Numbered from the stretch's first letter, positions 35,420-44,674 are shown. The stretch is 64,000 nucleotides of DNA from Roseiarcus sp963787135 (GCA_963787135.1 CAWBBW010000020.1:1-64000); one strand, 5' to 3'. The notes: a model not told the origin generated them from the sequence alone. A program made the numbers and translations.

Positions 35420-36192
35420 CGCCGGATCGCAAAGGGGATCGAGACAAGATACGCCAGCGTAACCGCCACCAGCGATTGCATGGGGAAAACAAAAACGAGC
35501 AGGAGCGCGGCGGCGACGCCGACGAGGAAGACGGCGAGATGCTCGCGCGGCACCCGGCCGATCGATTTGCCGGAAAAATGAGGCACGCGGCTCGCCATCA
35601 GGAGGGCTATCGCCATGACATAGAGGCTTTCGACGACGGCGACGCCCGGAGCTGGCGCGCTCAGATCGAAGCCGAAGCGGAGGTAGATCGGCAGGAGCCC
35701 GACGATCGCGCCCGCCGGCGCGGGCATGCCGACGAAAAAGTTCTTCCGCCACAGAGGCTGGTCGGGGTCGTCCAGCATCACGTTGAAGCGCGCCAGGCGC
35801 AAGCCGCAAGCCATGGCGAAGAGAAGCGCTGCGACCCAACCGAAGCTCTTGACCACATGGAGGTCGGCCACGAACAGAACGAAGGCGGGCGCGACGCCGA
35901 AGTCGAGGAAATCGGCGAGCGAATCGAGCTCCGCGCCGAAGCGGGAGGTGCCCTTGAGCGCGCGCGCGATCCGCCCGTCGAGGCCATCGAGAACCGCCGC
36001 GCCGGCGATCGCGCTCACCGCCCATTCGATCGATCCCTCTATGGCGAGGCGGATCGCAGTCATGCCGAGGCAGAGCGCGATCAGCGTGACGATATTGGGC
36101 AGGAGAAGGCGCAACGGCACGGGCCGGAACCCCCGGCGCCGCTTTCGACCCGCGCTCGTTATCGACGCGCTATCGGGCCATTGGTCGCTCAC
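35389..36192 (-). CDS. pssA: CDP-diacylglycerol--serine O-phosphatidyltransferase
   Basis: This is an integral membrane enzyme, 267 residues with about eight helices, that makes phosphatidylserine from CDP-diacylglycerol and serine. The CDP-alcohol phosphatidyltransferase motif is complete: DGLDGRIARALKGTSRFGAE followed by LDSLADFLDFGVAP, with the Asp residues that bind the two metal ions. It starts five bases after the psd stop, so the two genes form one operon and feed phosphatidylethanolamine synthesis. Confidence 0.96.
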   Translation of the reverse strand: MSDQWPDSASITSAGRKRRRGFRPVPLRLLLPNIVTLIALCLGMTAIRLAIEGSIEWAVSAIAGAAVLDGLDGRIARALKGTSRFGAELDSLADFLDFGVAPAFVLFVADLHVVKSFGWVAALLFAMACGLRLARFNVMLDDPDQPLWRKNFFVGMPAPAGAIVGLLPIYLRFGFDLSAPAPGVAVVESLYVMAIALLMASRVPHFSGKSIGRVPREHLAVFLVGVAAALLLVFVFPMQSLVAVTLAYLVSIPFAIRRYREMDRATP

Positions 36193-36197
36193 GAAGC

Positions 36198-36896
36198 TCA
36201 GCTCCGCTGAAAGGGCCGCGCGCCCGCCGAGCTGGATGACTGCGCGATCACCGTTTCGCCGGCGACCGCGCGCGAATCGACGCCGACGACGATTTGCACG
36301 TTGGCCGGGAGATAGACGTCGACGCGCGAGCCGAAGCGGATGAGGCCGATGCGTTCGCCCGCGCTGAGATGCGCGCCTTCGTGAGTGAAGCAGATGATCC
36401 GCCGCGCGATGAGACCGGCGATCTGCACGACGCCGAACCGGCCCGCTGGGGTGTCGACGACGATGCTATTGCGCTCATTGTCCTCGCTCGCCTTGTCGAG
36501 ATCGGCGTTGAGAAAGAGGCCTGGATGATAGACGATCCGCTCGACGCGGCCCTCGACCGGCGTGCGATTCACGTGACAATCGAATACCGACATGAAGATC
36601 GACACGCGCTGGAGCGGACCCATGCCGAGGCCGAGCTCGGGCGGCGGCGCGGCGTATCCTGCGAAGCTCACGATCCCGTCCGCGGGGGCAATGACGAGAT
36701 CCTCGCCGACCGGCGTCACCCGCGCCGGATCGCGAAAGAAATACGCGCACCATAGCGTGGCGATCAGGCCGAGCCATCCGAGCGGATCCCAGATCCACCA
36801 CAGGATCAGCGTCGCGACGAAAAAGCCTGCAACGAAGAGATAGCCCTCACGATGGATCGGTGCGAAATTGCGGCGTATTGAGTTAACGACGTTCAT
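36198..36896 (-). CDS. psd: Phosphatidylserine decarboxylase
   Basis: From ATG 36896 this is a 232-residue enzyme of the short, archaeal-type PSD group usual in alphaproteobacteria. It converts phosphatidylserine to phosphatidylethanolamine. The proenzyme is cut at GS in LIRFGSRVDVYLP, whose Ser becomes the pyruvoyl group; SVFDCHVNRTPVEG and RNSIVVDTPAGRFGVVQIAG are other family motifs. A hydrophobic helix lies near the N-terminus. It precedes pssA by five bases and follows the ABC exporter gene on the same strand. Confidence 0.95.
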   Translation of the reverse strand: MNVVNSIRRNFAPIHREGYLFVAGFFVATLILWWIWDPLGWLGLIATLWCAYFFRDPARVTPVGEDLVIAPADGIVSFAGYAAPPPELGLGMGPLQRVSIFMSVFDCHVNRTPVEGRVERIVYHPGLFLNADLDKASEDNERNSIVVDTPAGRFGVVQIAGLIARRIICFTHEGAHLSAGERIGLIRFGSRVDVYLPANVQIVVGVDSRAVAGETVIAQSSSSAGARPFQRS

Positions 36897-36950
36897 ACAA
36901 TGGGCTCGAAACCAGGCGGCGCGCACTCATGGCGCCGATAGCGCCAAATG

Positions 36951-38871
36951 TCACGGCTCGGAGAGCGAAGCCTCCGCATCCGGAAGGCCGTAATCCTCCT
37001 CGTCTTCGCCAGCCCGCCGCAGCGTCTCCTCCGCCGCGTCGACCTCACGCTGGCGGCTCCACAGCGCCGAATAGAGGCCGCCTTGCGCCAGCAGCGCCTC
37101 GTGCGTTCCCCGCTCCGCGATCACACCCTTGTCGAGCACCAGAATTTCGTGCGCGTTGACGACAGTCGACAGCCTGTGGGCGATCACGATGGTCGTGCGA
37201 CCGCGCGACACGCGCTCGAGCGCGGACTGGATTTCGCGCTCGGTGAAACTGTCCAGCGCGGAGGTCGCTTCGTCGAGCACGAGGATCGGCGGCGCTTTCA
37301 GCATCGTGCGGGCGATGGCCACACGCTGCTTCTCTCCGCCTGAGAGCTTGAGCCCGCGCTCCCCAACCTGTGAGTAGTAGCCTTGCGGCAGCGAACGTAT
37401 GAAGGCGTCGATTTGTGCGTCGTCCGCCGCCGACTCGACCTCGGCCTCGCTCGCGTCGTCGCGGCCATAGCGGATGTTGTAGACGATCGAGTCGTTGAAC
37501 AGCACCGTGTCCTGCGGAACCATGCCGATGGCTGCGCGCAGCGAGCTCTGGGTGACGGCGGCGATGTTCTGGCCGTCGATCAGGATGCGGCCTGCGGTCG
37601 GCTCATAGAAGCGGAACAGGAGCCGGGAGATGGTCGATTTGCCCGCCCCGGATGGGCCCACGATCGCGATCGTGTGTCCGGGCGGCGCCTCGAACGACAC
37701 ACCGCGCAGGATCGGGCGAGCGGAATCGTAGGCGAATTCGACGTTCTCGAATCTCACGTCGCCGGCTGTCACCTTAAGCGGCGGCGCGCTGGGCACGTCC
37801 TCGATTTCGGGATTCTGGTCGAGAATCGCGAACATCGCCTCGATGTCGACAATGGCCTGCCTGACGTCGCGGTAGACCATGCCCATGAAATTGAGCGGCT
37901 GGTAGAGCTGCAGCATCATCAGATTGATAAACACGAAGTCGCCGACTGTCTTCTTGCCGCTTCTGATCTCGATGACGCACATGAGAAGGACGGCGACGAG
38001 ACCGAGCGTGAAAATGACGGCCTGGCCCGCGTTCAGCACGGCCAGGGACACATAAGTGCGCACGCTCATGCGCTCGTAGCGCGCCATGGCTTTGTCGTAG
38101 CGGGTCGCTTCCCGCCGTTCGGCCGTGAAGTACTTGACTGTTTCGAAGTTGAGGAGGCTGTCGATCGCCTTGGTGTTGGCGTCAGTGTCGCTCTCGTTCA
38201 TCGAACGACGGATGCCGATCCGCCAGTTCGTCGCGATGGTTGTAAAGGTCAGGTAGGCTGCGACGGTTGCGCTGATCGCGGCGACATAGCGCCAATCGAA
38301 CGAGATGAGGAGCGCGCCGATGATGAAGGCGAACTCGACCAGAGTTGGAACCGCGGTCAGCATCGAAGTGCGGATGATCGTCTCGATTGCGTTGCGGCCG
38401 CGCTCGAGAACGCGCGTCAGTCCCCCTGTCTTTCGTTCCAGATGAAAGCGCAGCGAGAGACGATGCAGGTGGTCGAAGACTTCGATGGCGAGTTGCCGGA
38501 CTGCATTCATCGCTACTGCAGCAAAAAGAGCGTCGCGCCCCTGCTGCGTTAGAGCCACAAGGATGCGCAGAACGCCGTAGACGACTGTCAAGAACGCGGC
38601 GCCGGCGAAGAGTTGCGGCAACGGGACCGAATTCGAGGGAAAGCTTTCCGACAAGCGCGTCGGTCACCCACTTGAAGGAATAAGGAACCGCGATCGTGAA
38701 TACCTTGGAGAGGAGCATCAACGCGACGGCAAGGAAGACGCGCAGTTTCAGATCGGCGCGATCCGTCGGCCAGATGTAGGGCCAAAGTAGCTTCACGGTC
38801 CCGGTGAGCGTGGCCCGTTCGGCTATCGGGCGGTGCTCGGCGATGAATCTCGACGTCTTATGATGTTGCAT
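36951..38871 (-). CDS. ABC transporter ATP-binding/permease protein, Atm1/HMT1 type, frameshifted
   Basis: This half-transporter (six helices plus one cassette) resembles mitochondrial Atm1 and bacterial heavy-metal/glutathione-conjugate exporters. The start MQHHKTSRFIAEHRPIAERA, with VKLLWPYIWPTDRADLKLRV and VTDALVGKLSLEFG, reads in one frame; at about 38,620 the reading moves to LPQLFAGAAFLTVVYGVLRI. The remainder is complete: Walker A GPSGAGKSTISRL, signature LSGGEKQRVAIAR, Walker B ILVLDEATSALD, then VIAHRLSTV. One indel separates the two parts. It is beside psd-pssA, a common alphaproteobacterial order. Given its core character, a sequencing indel is as likely as real loss. Confidence 0.85.
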
Positions 38872-38879
38872 TGAAACTC

Positions 38880-39050
38880 ATCGTGGTCGGTCGACTGGCG
38901 GTAAGCGGCATATAAGTCGTCTTGCGTCCACATGACATACTCGAGGCCGCCATCCTTTTGATAAACGGAGCGCCGATAAAGCACCGGCTCGCCCTAGACG
39001 ATAGGCGTTGCGAATTTGCGACCGCCCAGACTTTGTCCTTTACCGCAACG
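38880..39050 (-). other. Possible remnant of a short coding region
   Basis: On the reverse strand GEPVLYRRSVYQKDGGLEYV and MWTQDDLYAAYRQSTDHDEF is strikingly protein-like, but it follows an in-frame TAG (38994-38996) and runs into the start of the ABC exporter gene. I cannot name it. The remaining gap up to mucR (39,050-39,383) probably holds the mucR promoter. Confidence 0.2.
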
Positions 39051-39383
39051 AAGGCTGGCTGCGCTCCCGGATACCGCAACAGTGGCGCGTTGGGTTGATT
39101 TGTAACGGTCTCCGGGCATGCGAACGGCAATTTGTCAAGAGTAACATCGTTTTTCGCTGTGTAGACTTAACGTCCGTCCGTTCGACCTTTGGAGTATTCG
39201 ATCGCACCCTAGTTGAGTTTTTCTTGTGCAATGTTTTCGATTGCGCTATATCGATGATTGTCGAAGTCGCCATTTGGCGCGAAAAGGAACATGACGCTCG
39301 AAGAGGTCGAGCGGCTAGAATCGCCTCGACAAAGATCGCAGTCAGGCGGTCTCATCAGGCCTCCGTTTGGAGTAACGATAGCA

Positions 39384-39791
39384 ATGAACGAATCCAGCAA
39401 CCACATAGAACTCGCCGCGGAAATCGTTTCGGCTTATGTGTCGAACAATTCCGTGCCGTCGAGCGAACTGCCGACGCTCCTCAGCGACGTTCACGCCGCT
39501 TTGGTGCGTGTCGCCACTGGGGCGCAACCCGTTGTCGCCGAGGCGGCGAAGCCGGCCGTCCCGCCGAAGAAGTCGATCACCAGCGATTACATCATCTGCC
39601 TGGAAGACGGTCGCAAATTCAAGTCGTTGAAGCGGCATCTGCGGACCCAGTACAATCTCTCTCCCGAGGAATACCGGGAGAAGTGGGGTCTTCCGTCCGA
39701 CTACCCGATGGTTGCACCCGCCTACGCGAAAGCCCGCTCGGCCCTGGCCAAGCAGATGGGCCTCGGTCAACAGCGGCGGCGGCGCAAGTAA
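39384..39791 (+). CDS. mucR: MucR/Ros-family transcriptional regulator
   Basis: From ATG 39384 the protein has 135 residues starting MNESSNHIELAAEIVSAYVS. The Ros/MucR zinc-finger region is YIICLEDGRKFKSLKRHLRT, followed by QYNLSPEEYREKWGLPSDYP and MVAPAYAKARSALAKQMG. MucR proteins are H-NS-like regulators of exopolysaccharide, motility and cell-cycle genes in Rhizobiales. The finger lacks a complete C2H2 set in the usual way for this family (Asp in place of one Cys). A basic tail ends the protein. A longer upstream frame exists, but this start fits the family. Confidence 0.93.
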   Translation: MNESSNHIELAAEIVSAYVSNNSVPSSELPTLLSDVHAALVRVATGAQPVVAEAAKPAVPPKKSITSDYIICLEDGRKFKSLKRHLRTQYNLSPEEYREKWGLPSDYPMVAPAYAKARSALAKQMGLGQQRRRRK

Positions 39792-39884
39792 CTCTGACGT
39801 GCTTCTAGGGAGGCGCGCGCCGATTTGGGTTTGACGGCGCCGGGCGCGAGGCGAGAGCTTCGGCGACCTGGACGCCGCAAATCT

Positions 39885-40514
39885 CTACTTGGTTCCGAAC
39901 ATCCGGTCGCCCGCGTCGCCCAGTCCGGGCACAATATAGCCGTGTTCGTTGAGCTTCTCGTCGATCGCCGCTGTCCAGATCTGGACGTCGGGATGGGCCT
40001 TTGTCAGCCGTTCGACGCCTTCGGGCGCAGCGAGCAGACACACGAAGCGGATATCCTTCACGCCCCGGCGCTTCAACCGGTCGATCGCAGCGACCGCCGA
40101 ATTGGCGGTGGCGAGCATCGGGTCCATCACGATCACCAGTCGTTCCGCGACATCCGCCGGGGCCTTGAAATAGTATTCGACCGCCTCCAGCGTCTGCGGA
40201 TCGCGATAGAGTCCGATATGGGCGACCCGGGCGCTCGGAACGAGATTGAGCATTCCGTCGAGAAAGCCGACGCCGGCGCGCAGGATCGGCGCGAACACCA
40301 GCTTCTTGCCGGCGATTGTCGGCTGCATGGTCTTGGCCAGCGGCGTTTCGACCTCGACGAGCTCCAGCGGCAGATCGCGGGTCACCTCATAGGCGAGCAG
40401 CATGCCGATCTCATTGAGAAGCTGGCGGAAACCCTTGGTCGACACGGTCTTGTCGCGCATCAGCGTCAGCTTGTGCTGCACAAGGGGGTGGCCGACGACG
40501 TGAATGTTCGACAT
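39885..40514 (-). CDS. upp: Uracil phosphoribosyltransferase
   Basis: This is a 209-residue pyrimidine salvage enzyme converting uracil and PRPP to UMP. The PRPP loop region is RLVIVMDPMLATANSAVAAI, where most relatives have Gly for the second Ala. The C-terminal GYIVPGLGDAGDRMFGTK is the classic uracil-binding end. The start is ATG 40514. An IS1182 copy is inserted 36 bp upstream of the start and may have separated the gene from its promoter. Confidence 0.97.
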   Translation of the reverse strand: MSNIHVVGHPLVQHKLTLMRDKTVSTKGFRQLLNEIGMLLAYEVTRDLPLELVEVETPLAKTMQPTIAGKKLVFAPILRAGVGFLDGMLNLVPSARVAHIGLYRDPQTLEAVEYYFKAPADVAERLVIVMDPMLATANSAVAAIDRLKRRGVKDIRFVCLLAAPEGVERLTKAHPDVQIWTAAIDEKLNEHGYIVPGLGDAGDRMFGTK

Positions 40515-40550
40515 GGACGAGCTCCTCAACCGCGACCCGTCGAGTTCTAG

Positions 40551-42125
40551 CAGCCTGTCGGACTTAACGCCGAGCCTGCGGCCACGCTAGAATCAATCGT
40601 TGATTGGCGCAGGGCGGCGGGTTTTTTTGATGGCCAATTTTCGGACGATCGATCGGCAGACGGGGTATCTGCTGCCGCCTTCTGTGGACGAGTGGCTTCC
40701 GGAGAAGCATTTGGCGCGGTTCATTGTCGAAGTTATCGACGGTCTCGACCTGGGCCGGCTGAGCGGGGCTTACCGAGGTTCGGGGTCGGCTTCGTATCAT
40801 CCCCGGATGTTGCTGGGCCTGTTGGTTTACGGGTACGCGACGGGGACATTCTCCAGCCGGAAGCTCGAGCGGGCGACCTACGACTCGGTAGCGTTTCGGT
40901 TCATCGCGGCGAACGATCATCCCGACCACGACACGATCGCCGCGTTTCGGCGGCGGTTCTTAAAGGAGATCGAGGAGCTGTTCGTCGAGGTTCTTCAGTT
41001 GGCGCGCGAGATGGGCGTCTTGAAGATGGGCATAATCGGGCTGGACGGGACGAAGATCCACGCCAACGCCAGCCGGCACAGCGCGCTTTCCTATGAGCAT
41101 GTGGGCAGGATCGAGGCGCAACTGAAGGCCGAGGTCGCCGATTTGCTGGCCCGAGCCGAGGCTGCGGATGCGGCCGACGTTCCCGACGGGATGTCGATTT
41201 CCGACGAACTGGCGCGGCGCGAGGAGCGCCTTCGTAAGCTGGCCGAGGCGAAGGCGAAGATCGAGGCTCGGGCCAAGGAACGGCATGCGCGCGAGATGGC
41301 CGAGCACCAAGCCAAAATGGCGTCGCGCGAGGCGAAGACCGCGGCGACGGGCAAGAAGCCCGGGGGAAAGCCGCCGGCGCCGCCGACCGAAGGGCCGCTG
41401 CCGACCGATCAGGTCAACCTGACCGACGCGGAGTCGCGCATCATGCCGGTGGCGGGCGGCGGCTTCGACCAGTGCTACAATGCGCAAGCCGCGGTCGCTG
41501 CGGGAAGTCTTCTGGTCGTGGCCGTCGATGTGGTTCAGGCGCCCAATGACAAGCAGCAGGTCGAACCGATGCTGGAGAAGATCGGCGCGTTGCCCGAAGG
41601 CCTGGGCAAGGTTGACCATCTGCTGGCCGACACCGGCTATTTCAGCGCGGGCGCCGTGGCCGCGTGCGAAAAGGCGGGCGTCGAACCGGTGATCGCGATG
41701 GGCCGCCAGCCCCACCACCCGCCGCTGAGCGAGCGCTTCGCGGCGGCGCCCGAGGCGCCGAGGGACCCGACGCCGGTCGAGGCGATGGCGCATCGGCTGA
41801 AGTCGCCTGAGGGCCGAGCGCTCTACGCCTTGCGCAAGCAGACCCCGGAGCCGGTGTTCGGCATCATCAAAGCCGCGCTCGGATTCCGTCAATTTTCCCT
41901 GCGCGGGCTCGAAAACGTGCGCGGCGAGTGGAGCCTCGTGATCATGGCCTGGAATTTGAAACGGATGTTCGTCCTCAACCCCGCCTGCTAAAGGGAGCGA
42001 AACCCGACGCGCGGACTATCCAGCCTACCGCCTCCAACAGGCTCAATCGGAACCCCACAAAGCCCGATCTGCCGGTGCAAATCGAAAAACCCGTTCGACC
42101 CCCAATCTCAAAACTCAGTCCGACA
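40551..42125 (+). mobile_element. IS1182-family insertion sequence, copy B, right end split
   Basis: The left end CAGCCTGTCGGACT follows CTAG (40547-40550). The right end stops at AGTCCGACA (42117-42125). The missing five bases GGCTG appear at 43681-43685, followed by CTAG (43686-43689), after an intervening IS110-type element. Rejoined, the copy is 1,580 bp and has the same ends and CTAG duplication as copy A at 8.2 kb, in opposite orientation. Confidence 0.92.
40630..41991 (+). CDS. IS1182-family transposase, intact
   Basis: The 453-residue DDE transposase starts MANFRTIDRQTGYLLPPSVD. The InsH-like N-terminal domain is followed by the first Asp in IGLDGTKIHANASRH. A Lys/Glu/Ala-rich insert comes next, then the second Asp in LLADTGYFSAGAVAACEKAG and the final Glu in GLENVRGEWSLVIMAWNLKR. 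Unlike copy A it is complete and could act on both copies, but its own right terminal repeat is split by another element. A run of seven T precedes the ATG. Confidence 0.93.
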   Translation: MANFRTIDRQTGYLLPPSVDEWLPEKHLARFIVEVIDGLDLGRLSGAYRGSGSASYHPRMLLGLLVYGYATGTFSSRKLERATYDSVAFRFIAANDHPDHDTIAAFRRRFLKEIEELFVEVLQLAREMGVLKMGIIGLDGTKIHANASRHSALSYEHVGRIEAQLKAEVADLLARAEAADAADVPDGMSISDELARREERLRKLAEAKAKIEARAKERHAREMAEHQAKMASREAKTAATGKKPGGKPPAPPTEGPLPTDQVNLTDAESRIMPVAGGGFDQCYNAQAAVAAGSLLVVAVDVVQAPNDKQQVEPMLEKIGALPEGLGKVDHLLADTGYFSAGAVAACEKAGVEPVIAMGRQPHHPPLSERFAAAPEAPRDPTPVEAMAHRLKSPEGRALYALRKQTPEPVFGIIKAALGFRQFSLRGLENVRGEWSLVIMAWNLKRMFVLNPAC

Positions 42126-42199
42126 GATCCCATGGGGAGGTGGATAGCGACCAGCGCTCTGGCAGAGTGAGGTTGCGAACACTTACTCTGGAGACGACC

Positions 42200-43369
42200 A
42201 TGCCAGCCGTAGCTGACCGACACGACGCGCCGACCGCCATCCAATCCAATCTTGCCGCAATTTTCATCTCTTTGGAACTGAGCCGTTCCATCTGGCTAGT
42301 CACATCGCTGTCGCCGGGCTCCGCTGAGAAGATGTCGAAGCATTCTGTGCGGGCCGGGGACGTCGCGGCGCTGCTGGCGCGCTTTTCGGAGCTGAAGCGG
42401 AAGGCGTCCGAGCGGACCGGAAAATCCTTTCCGATCGTTGTCATTCACGAAGCGGGTCTCGACGGCTTCTGGCTTCATCGCGTGCTGCAAAGCGAAGGAA
42501 TTGAAAGCCACGTCGTCGACCCCGCCTCGATTGCGACGTCGCGCCGACGGCGGCGAGCCAAGACCGACAGGATCGACGGCGAGGCGCTGCTTCGCGCGCT
42601 ATTGGCGTTCAAGCGCGGCGAACCTCGGGTGTGCGCGATGGTCAAGGCGCCGACACCCGAGGAAGAAGATCGCCGCCGCCTCGGTCGCGAGCGCAAGGTG
42701 CTGATCGCCGAGCGGGTCAAGCACGTCAATCGCGTCAAGGGGCTGCTGTTTTCCCAGGGCGTCTCCGGTTACGAGCCGCTGCGCCGCGATCGACGCCAAC
42801 GGCTCGACGAGCTGACGACGGGCGACGGCCGTTCGTTGCCGATGCATCTCAAGACCCAGATCAGCCGCGAACTCGATCGGCTCGAATTGCTGCTCGATCA
42901 AATCAAGCGGGCGGAGGCCGAACGGGACGCGCTGCTTGCTGCGCAACAGGCCGCCACGCCTGCGTCGCCGGGGAAGATGTTGCTCGAGTTCAGGGGCATC
43001 GGCGCGGAGTTCGCCGCCAGCCTCTGGTTGGAGGCGCTATTCCGCCAATTCGGCAATCGCCGCCAACTCGCGTCATATGCGGGGCTGGCGCCGACGCCCT
43101 GGCAAAGCGGATCGGTCGATCACGAGCAGGGCGTCTCCAAAGCAGGTAATCCGCGATTGCGAACCACCCTGGTTCAGCTTGCCTGGCTATGGCTCCGCCA
43201 TCAGCCGCAATCGGCGCTGGCCCTGTGGTTCAAAGAACGGGTCAACCGCAACGGCGGCCGGCTGAAGAAGACGACCATCGTGGCGCTGGCGCGAAAGCTG
43301 CTGGTGGCGCTGTGGAAATATGTCACCGCGGGCGTCGTCATCGAAGGCGCCGTGATGAAGGACGCCTGA
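42200..43369 (+). CDS. IS110-family transposase (DEDD recombinase)
   Basis: This is a 389-residue recombinase with an N-terminal RuvC-like domain (IFISLELSRSIWLVTSLSPG, with FPIVVIHEAGLDGFWLHRVL and AKTDRIDGEALLRALL). A coiled region follows, then the Transposase_20 domain (LLEFRGIGAEFAASLWLEAL, SYAGLAPTPWQSGSVDHEQG, then VSKAGNPRLRTTLVQLAW). The usual first Asp of the DEDD set (GIDVSK in other IS110 proteins) is Glu here (LELSRS), which I believe is a trait of this subgroup. The presumed catalytic Ser is in GVSKAGN. It is intact and probably active. Confidence 0.92.
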   Translation: MPAVADRHDAPTAIQSNLAAIFISLELSRSIWLVTSLSPGSAEKMSKHSVRAGDVAALLARFSELKRKASERTGKSFPIVVIHEAGLDGFWLHRVLQSEGIESHVVDPASIATSRRRRRAKTDRIDGEALLRALLAFKRGEPRVCAMVKAPTPEEEDRRRLGRERKVLIAERVKHVNRVKGLLFSQGVSGYEPLRRDRRQRLDELTTGDGRSLPMHLKTQISRELDRLELLLDQIKRAEAERDALLAAQQAATPASPGKMLLEFRGIGAEFAASLWLEALFRQFGNRRQLASYAGLAPTPWQSGSVDHEQGVSKAGNPRLRTTLVQLAWLWLRHQPQSALALWFKERVNRNGGRLKKTTIVALARKLLVALWKYVTAGVVIEGAVMKDA

Positions 43370-43680
43370 CGACAGACGCTCAACAGATTATCAAATCTTC
43401 CAGAACCTGATCAGTTCTGGCGGATCCGGGTGGATGAACCGATAGCAGCCATGGCCTGAAAAAGCCGATCCACAGAATGGTTTCGCCCCCCTGAGCCCCT
43501 GCCCGCCGCAAGCGGGATCTTGGTGCAGCCGTCTCGAGCGGCGACCGTATGTGAGGTTGATCGTGCTCGGAAACGAGCCGCGTCATGCAAACGGGCTCGG
43601 ACCTCGGATACCGAAACTGCCTTCGGAGTTTGACCTTGCACGAATGAATCTCACCCCTTGACCCGAAGCTCCCCATGTGA
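43370..43680 (+). ncRNA. Candidate bridge RNA region of the IS110/IS1111 element
   Basis: The 311 bases between the transposase stop and the element end are non-coding and rich in small hairpins: CCGCAAGCGG and CTCGGAAACGAG are examples. IS110-family recombinases are guided by a bridge RNA made from a non-coding end, and in IS1111-type members that end is 3' of the gene. The word TAGCAGCC at 43443-43450 matches the bottom strand of the target flank GGCTGCTA and could be part of a target-pairing loop. An 8-base match in this length can arise by chance. Confidence 0.5.
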
Positions 43681-43799
43681 GGCTGCTAGACGAAGATGTG
43701 TTCCGCCGGACCCGGCCGCCTGCCCCGTCCCCAGTTTTGTCGCGGCGCGCATCGACCCTTTCGGCCCCAAACGTCGCTATTGACGGGCGAGCGCCGACG

Positions 43800-44411
43800 A
43801 TGTCAGGTCAAGCACAAATGGCTTCCTCGACGACGCGTCCGATCGGCCGCAACTGGTCATTGCCGAATGTTCTGACCTATGCGCGCGTCGCGGCGGTTCC
43901 CCTCGTCGCCGGCCTCCTCTTCTGGCCGGCCGAGCCGTGGGCGCGCTGGACGGCGCTGGCGATTTTCGTTGCCGCCGGCATCACCGATTTCTTCGACGGC
44001 TATCTCGCGCGCGCCTGGTCGCAGCAATCCTCGTTGGGCCGGATGCTGGACCCGATCGCCGACAAGCTGCTTGTCTCCGCCGTTATCCTGATGCTGGCGG
44101 CCAATCAGACCATTGCCGGGGTGACGCTGTGGGCCGGCATCATTATTCTGTGCCGCGAGATTCTCGTCTCAGGACTGCGGGAATATCTGGCCGAGCTTCG
44201 GGTGCCAATGCCCGTGACGGCGGTCGCCAAATGGAAGACCACGGCTCAGATGGTCGCCTTGGGCTTCCTGATCGCCGGACCGGCCGGAGAGGCGGTCGCG
44301 CCGGGCTCGACCATGGTCGGGATCGTTCTCATGTGGATCGCAGCGATCCTGACGCTTTACACCGGCTGGGACTATATGAAGGCAAGCTATGACCATGTCG
44401 GCAACGATTGA
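43800..44411 (+). CDS. pgsA: CDP-diacylglycerol--glycerol-3-phosphate 3-phosphatidyltransferase
   Basis: This integral membrane enzyme makes phosphatidylglycerol phosphate, the precursor of phosphatidylglycerol and cardiolipin. The CDP-alcohol phosphotransferase motif is ITDFFDGYLARAWSQQSSLG followed by RMLDPIADK. The opening NWSLPNVLTYARVAAVPLVA is typical. The start could be ATG 43800 or 43818. The nested IS1182/IS110 insertion ends 110 bp upstream, so the original promoter or an upstream neighbour may be displaced. moaD and moaE follow closely on the same strand. Confidence 0.95.
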   Translation: MSGQAQMASSTTRPIGRNWSLPNVLTYARVAAVPLVAGLLFWPAEPWARWTALAIFVAAGITDFFDGYLARAWSQQSSLGRMLDPIADKLLVSAVILMLAANQTIAGVTLWAGIIILCREILVSGLREYLAELRVPMPVTAVAKWKTTAQMVALGFLIAGPAGEAVAPGSTMVGIVLMWIAAILTLYTGWDYMKASYDHVGND

Positions 44412-44417
44412 GGCGCG

Positions 44418-44669
44418 ATGAAAGCGGTGTACTTCGCCTGGGTGCGTGAGCGCGTAGGCAAAACCGAGGAGGAGTTGGAGCCGCCTTCGACGGTCGCGAC
44501 CGTAGGCGACCTGATCGCCTGGCTGTCCGCCAGGGGCGAGGGCTACGCCTATGCATTTGAAAAGCCTTCGACGATCCGCGCAGCCCTCGACAAGGTCCAT
44601 GCACGTCATGAGGCGGCGCTCGCGGGCGCGACGGAAATCGCGTTTTTCCCCCCCATGACCGGCGGCTAG
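44418..44669 (+). CDS. moaD: Molybdopterin synthase small subunit MoaD
   Basis: This is an 83-residue ubiquitin-fold sulfur carrier. The C-terminus FFPPMTGG ends in the Gly-Gly that is adenylated and thiocarboxylated before sulfur transfer to precursor Z. The start MKAVYFAWVRERVGKTEEEL is typical of alphaproteobacterial MoaD. It lies six bases after the pgsA stop and five bases before moaE, so the three genes are one operon. Confidence 0.94.
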   Translation: MKAVYFAWVRERVGKTEEELEPPSTVATVGDLIAWLSARGEGYAYAFEKPSTIRAALDKVHARHEAALAGATEIAFFPPMTGG

Positions 44670-44674
44670 CTCCA

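Larger units (their letters stand above)
42126..43680 (+). mobile_element. IS110-family element (IS1111-like) nested in IS1182
   Basis: Both ends are fixed by the interrupted IS1182 terminal repeat: the host reads GTCCGACA, then the element, then GGCTGCTAG. The element begins GATCCCATGGGGAGGTGG and ends GAAGCTCCCCATGTGA. CATGGGGAG near the left end and CTCCCCATG near the right end form a 9-bp subterminal inverted repeat, as in the IS1111 subgroup. No target duplication is made, which is normal for the family. Length is 1,555 bp with one transposase gene and a long 3' non-coding part. Confidence 0.9.

Noticed and set aside
37383..38552. Long forward frame opposite the ABC exporter
   Set aside because: It is antisense to Walker and signature motifs of a well-recognised transporter and shows no family of its own.
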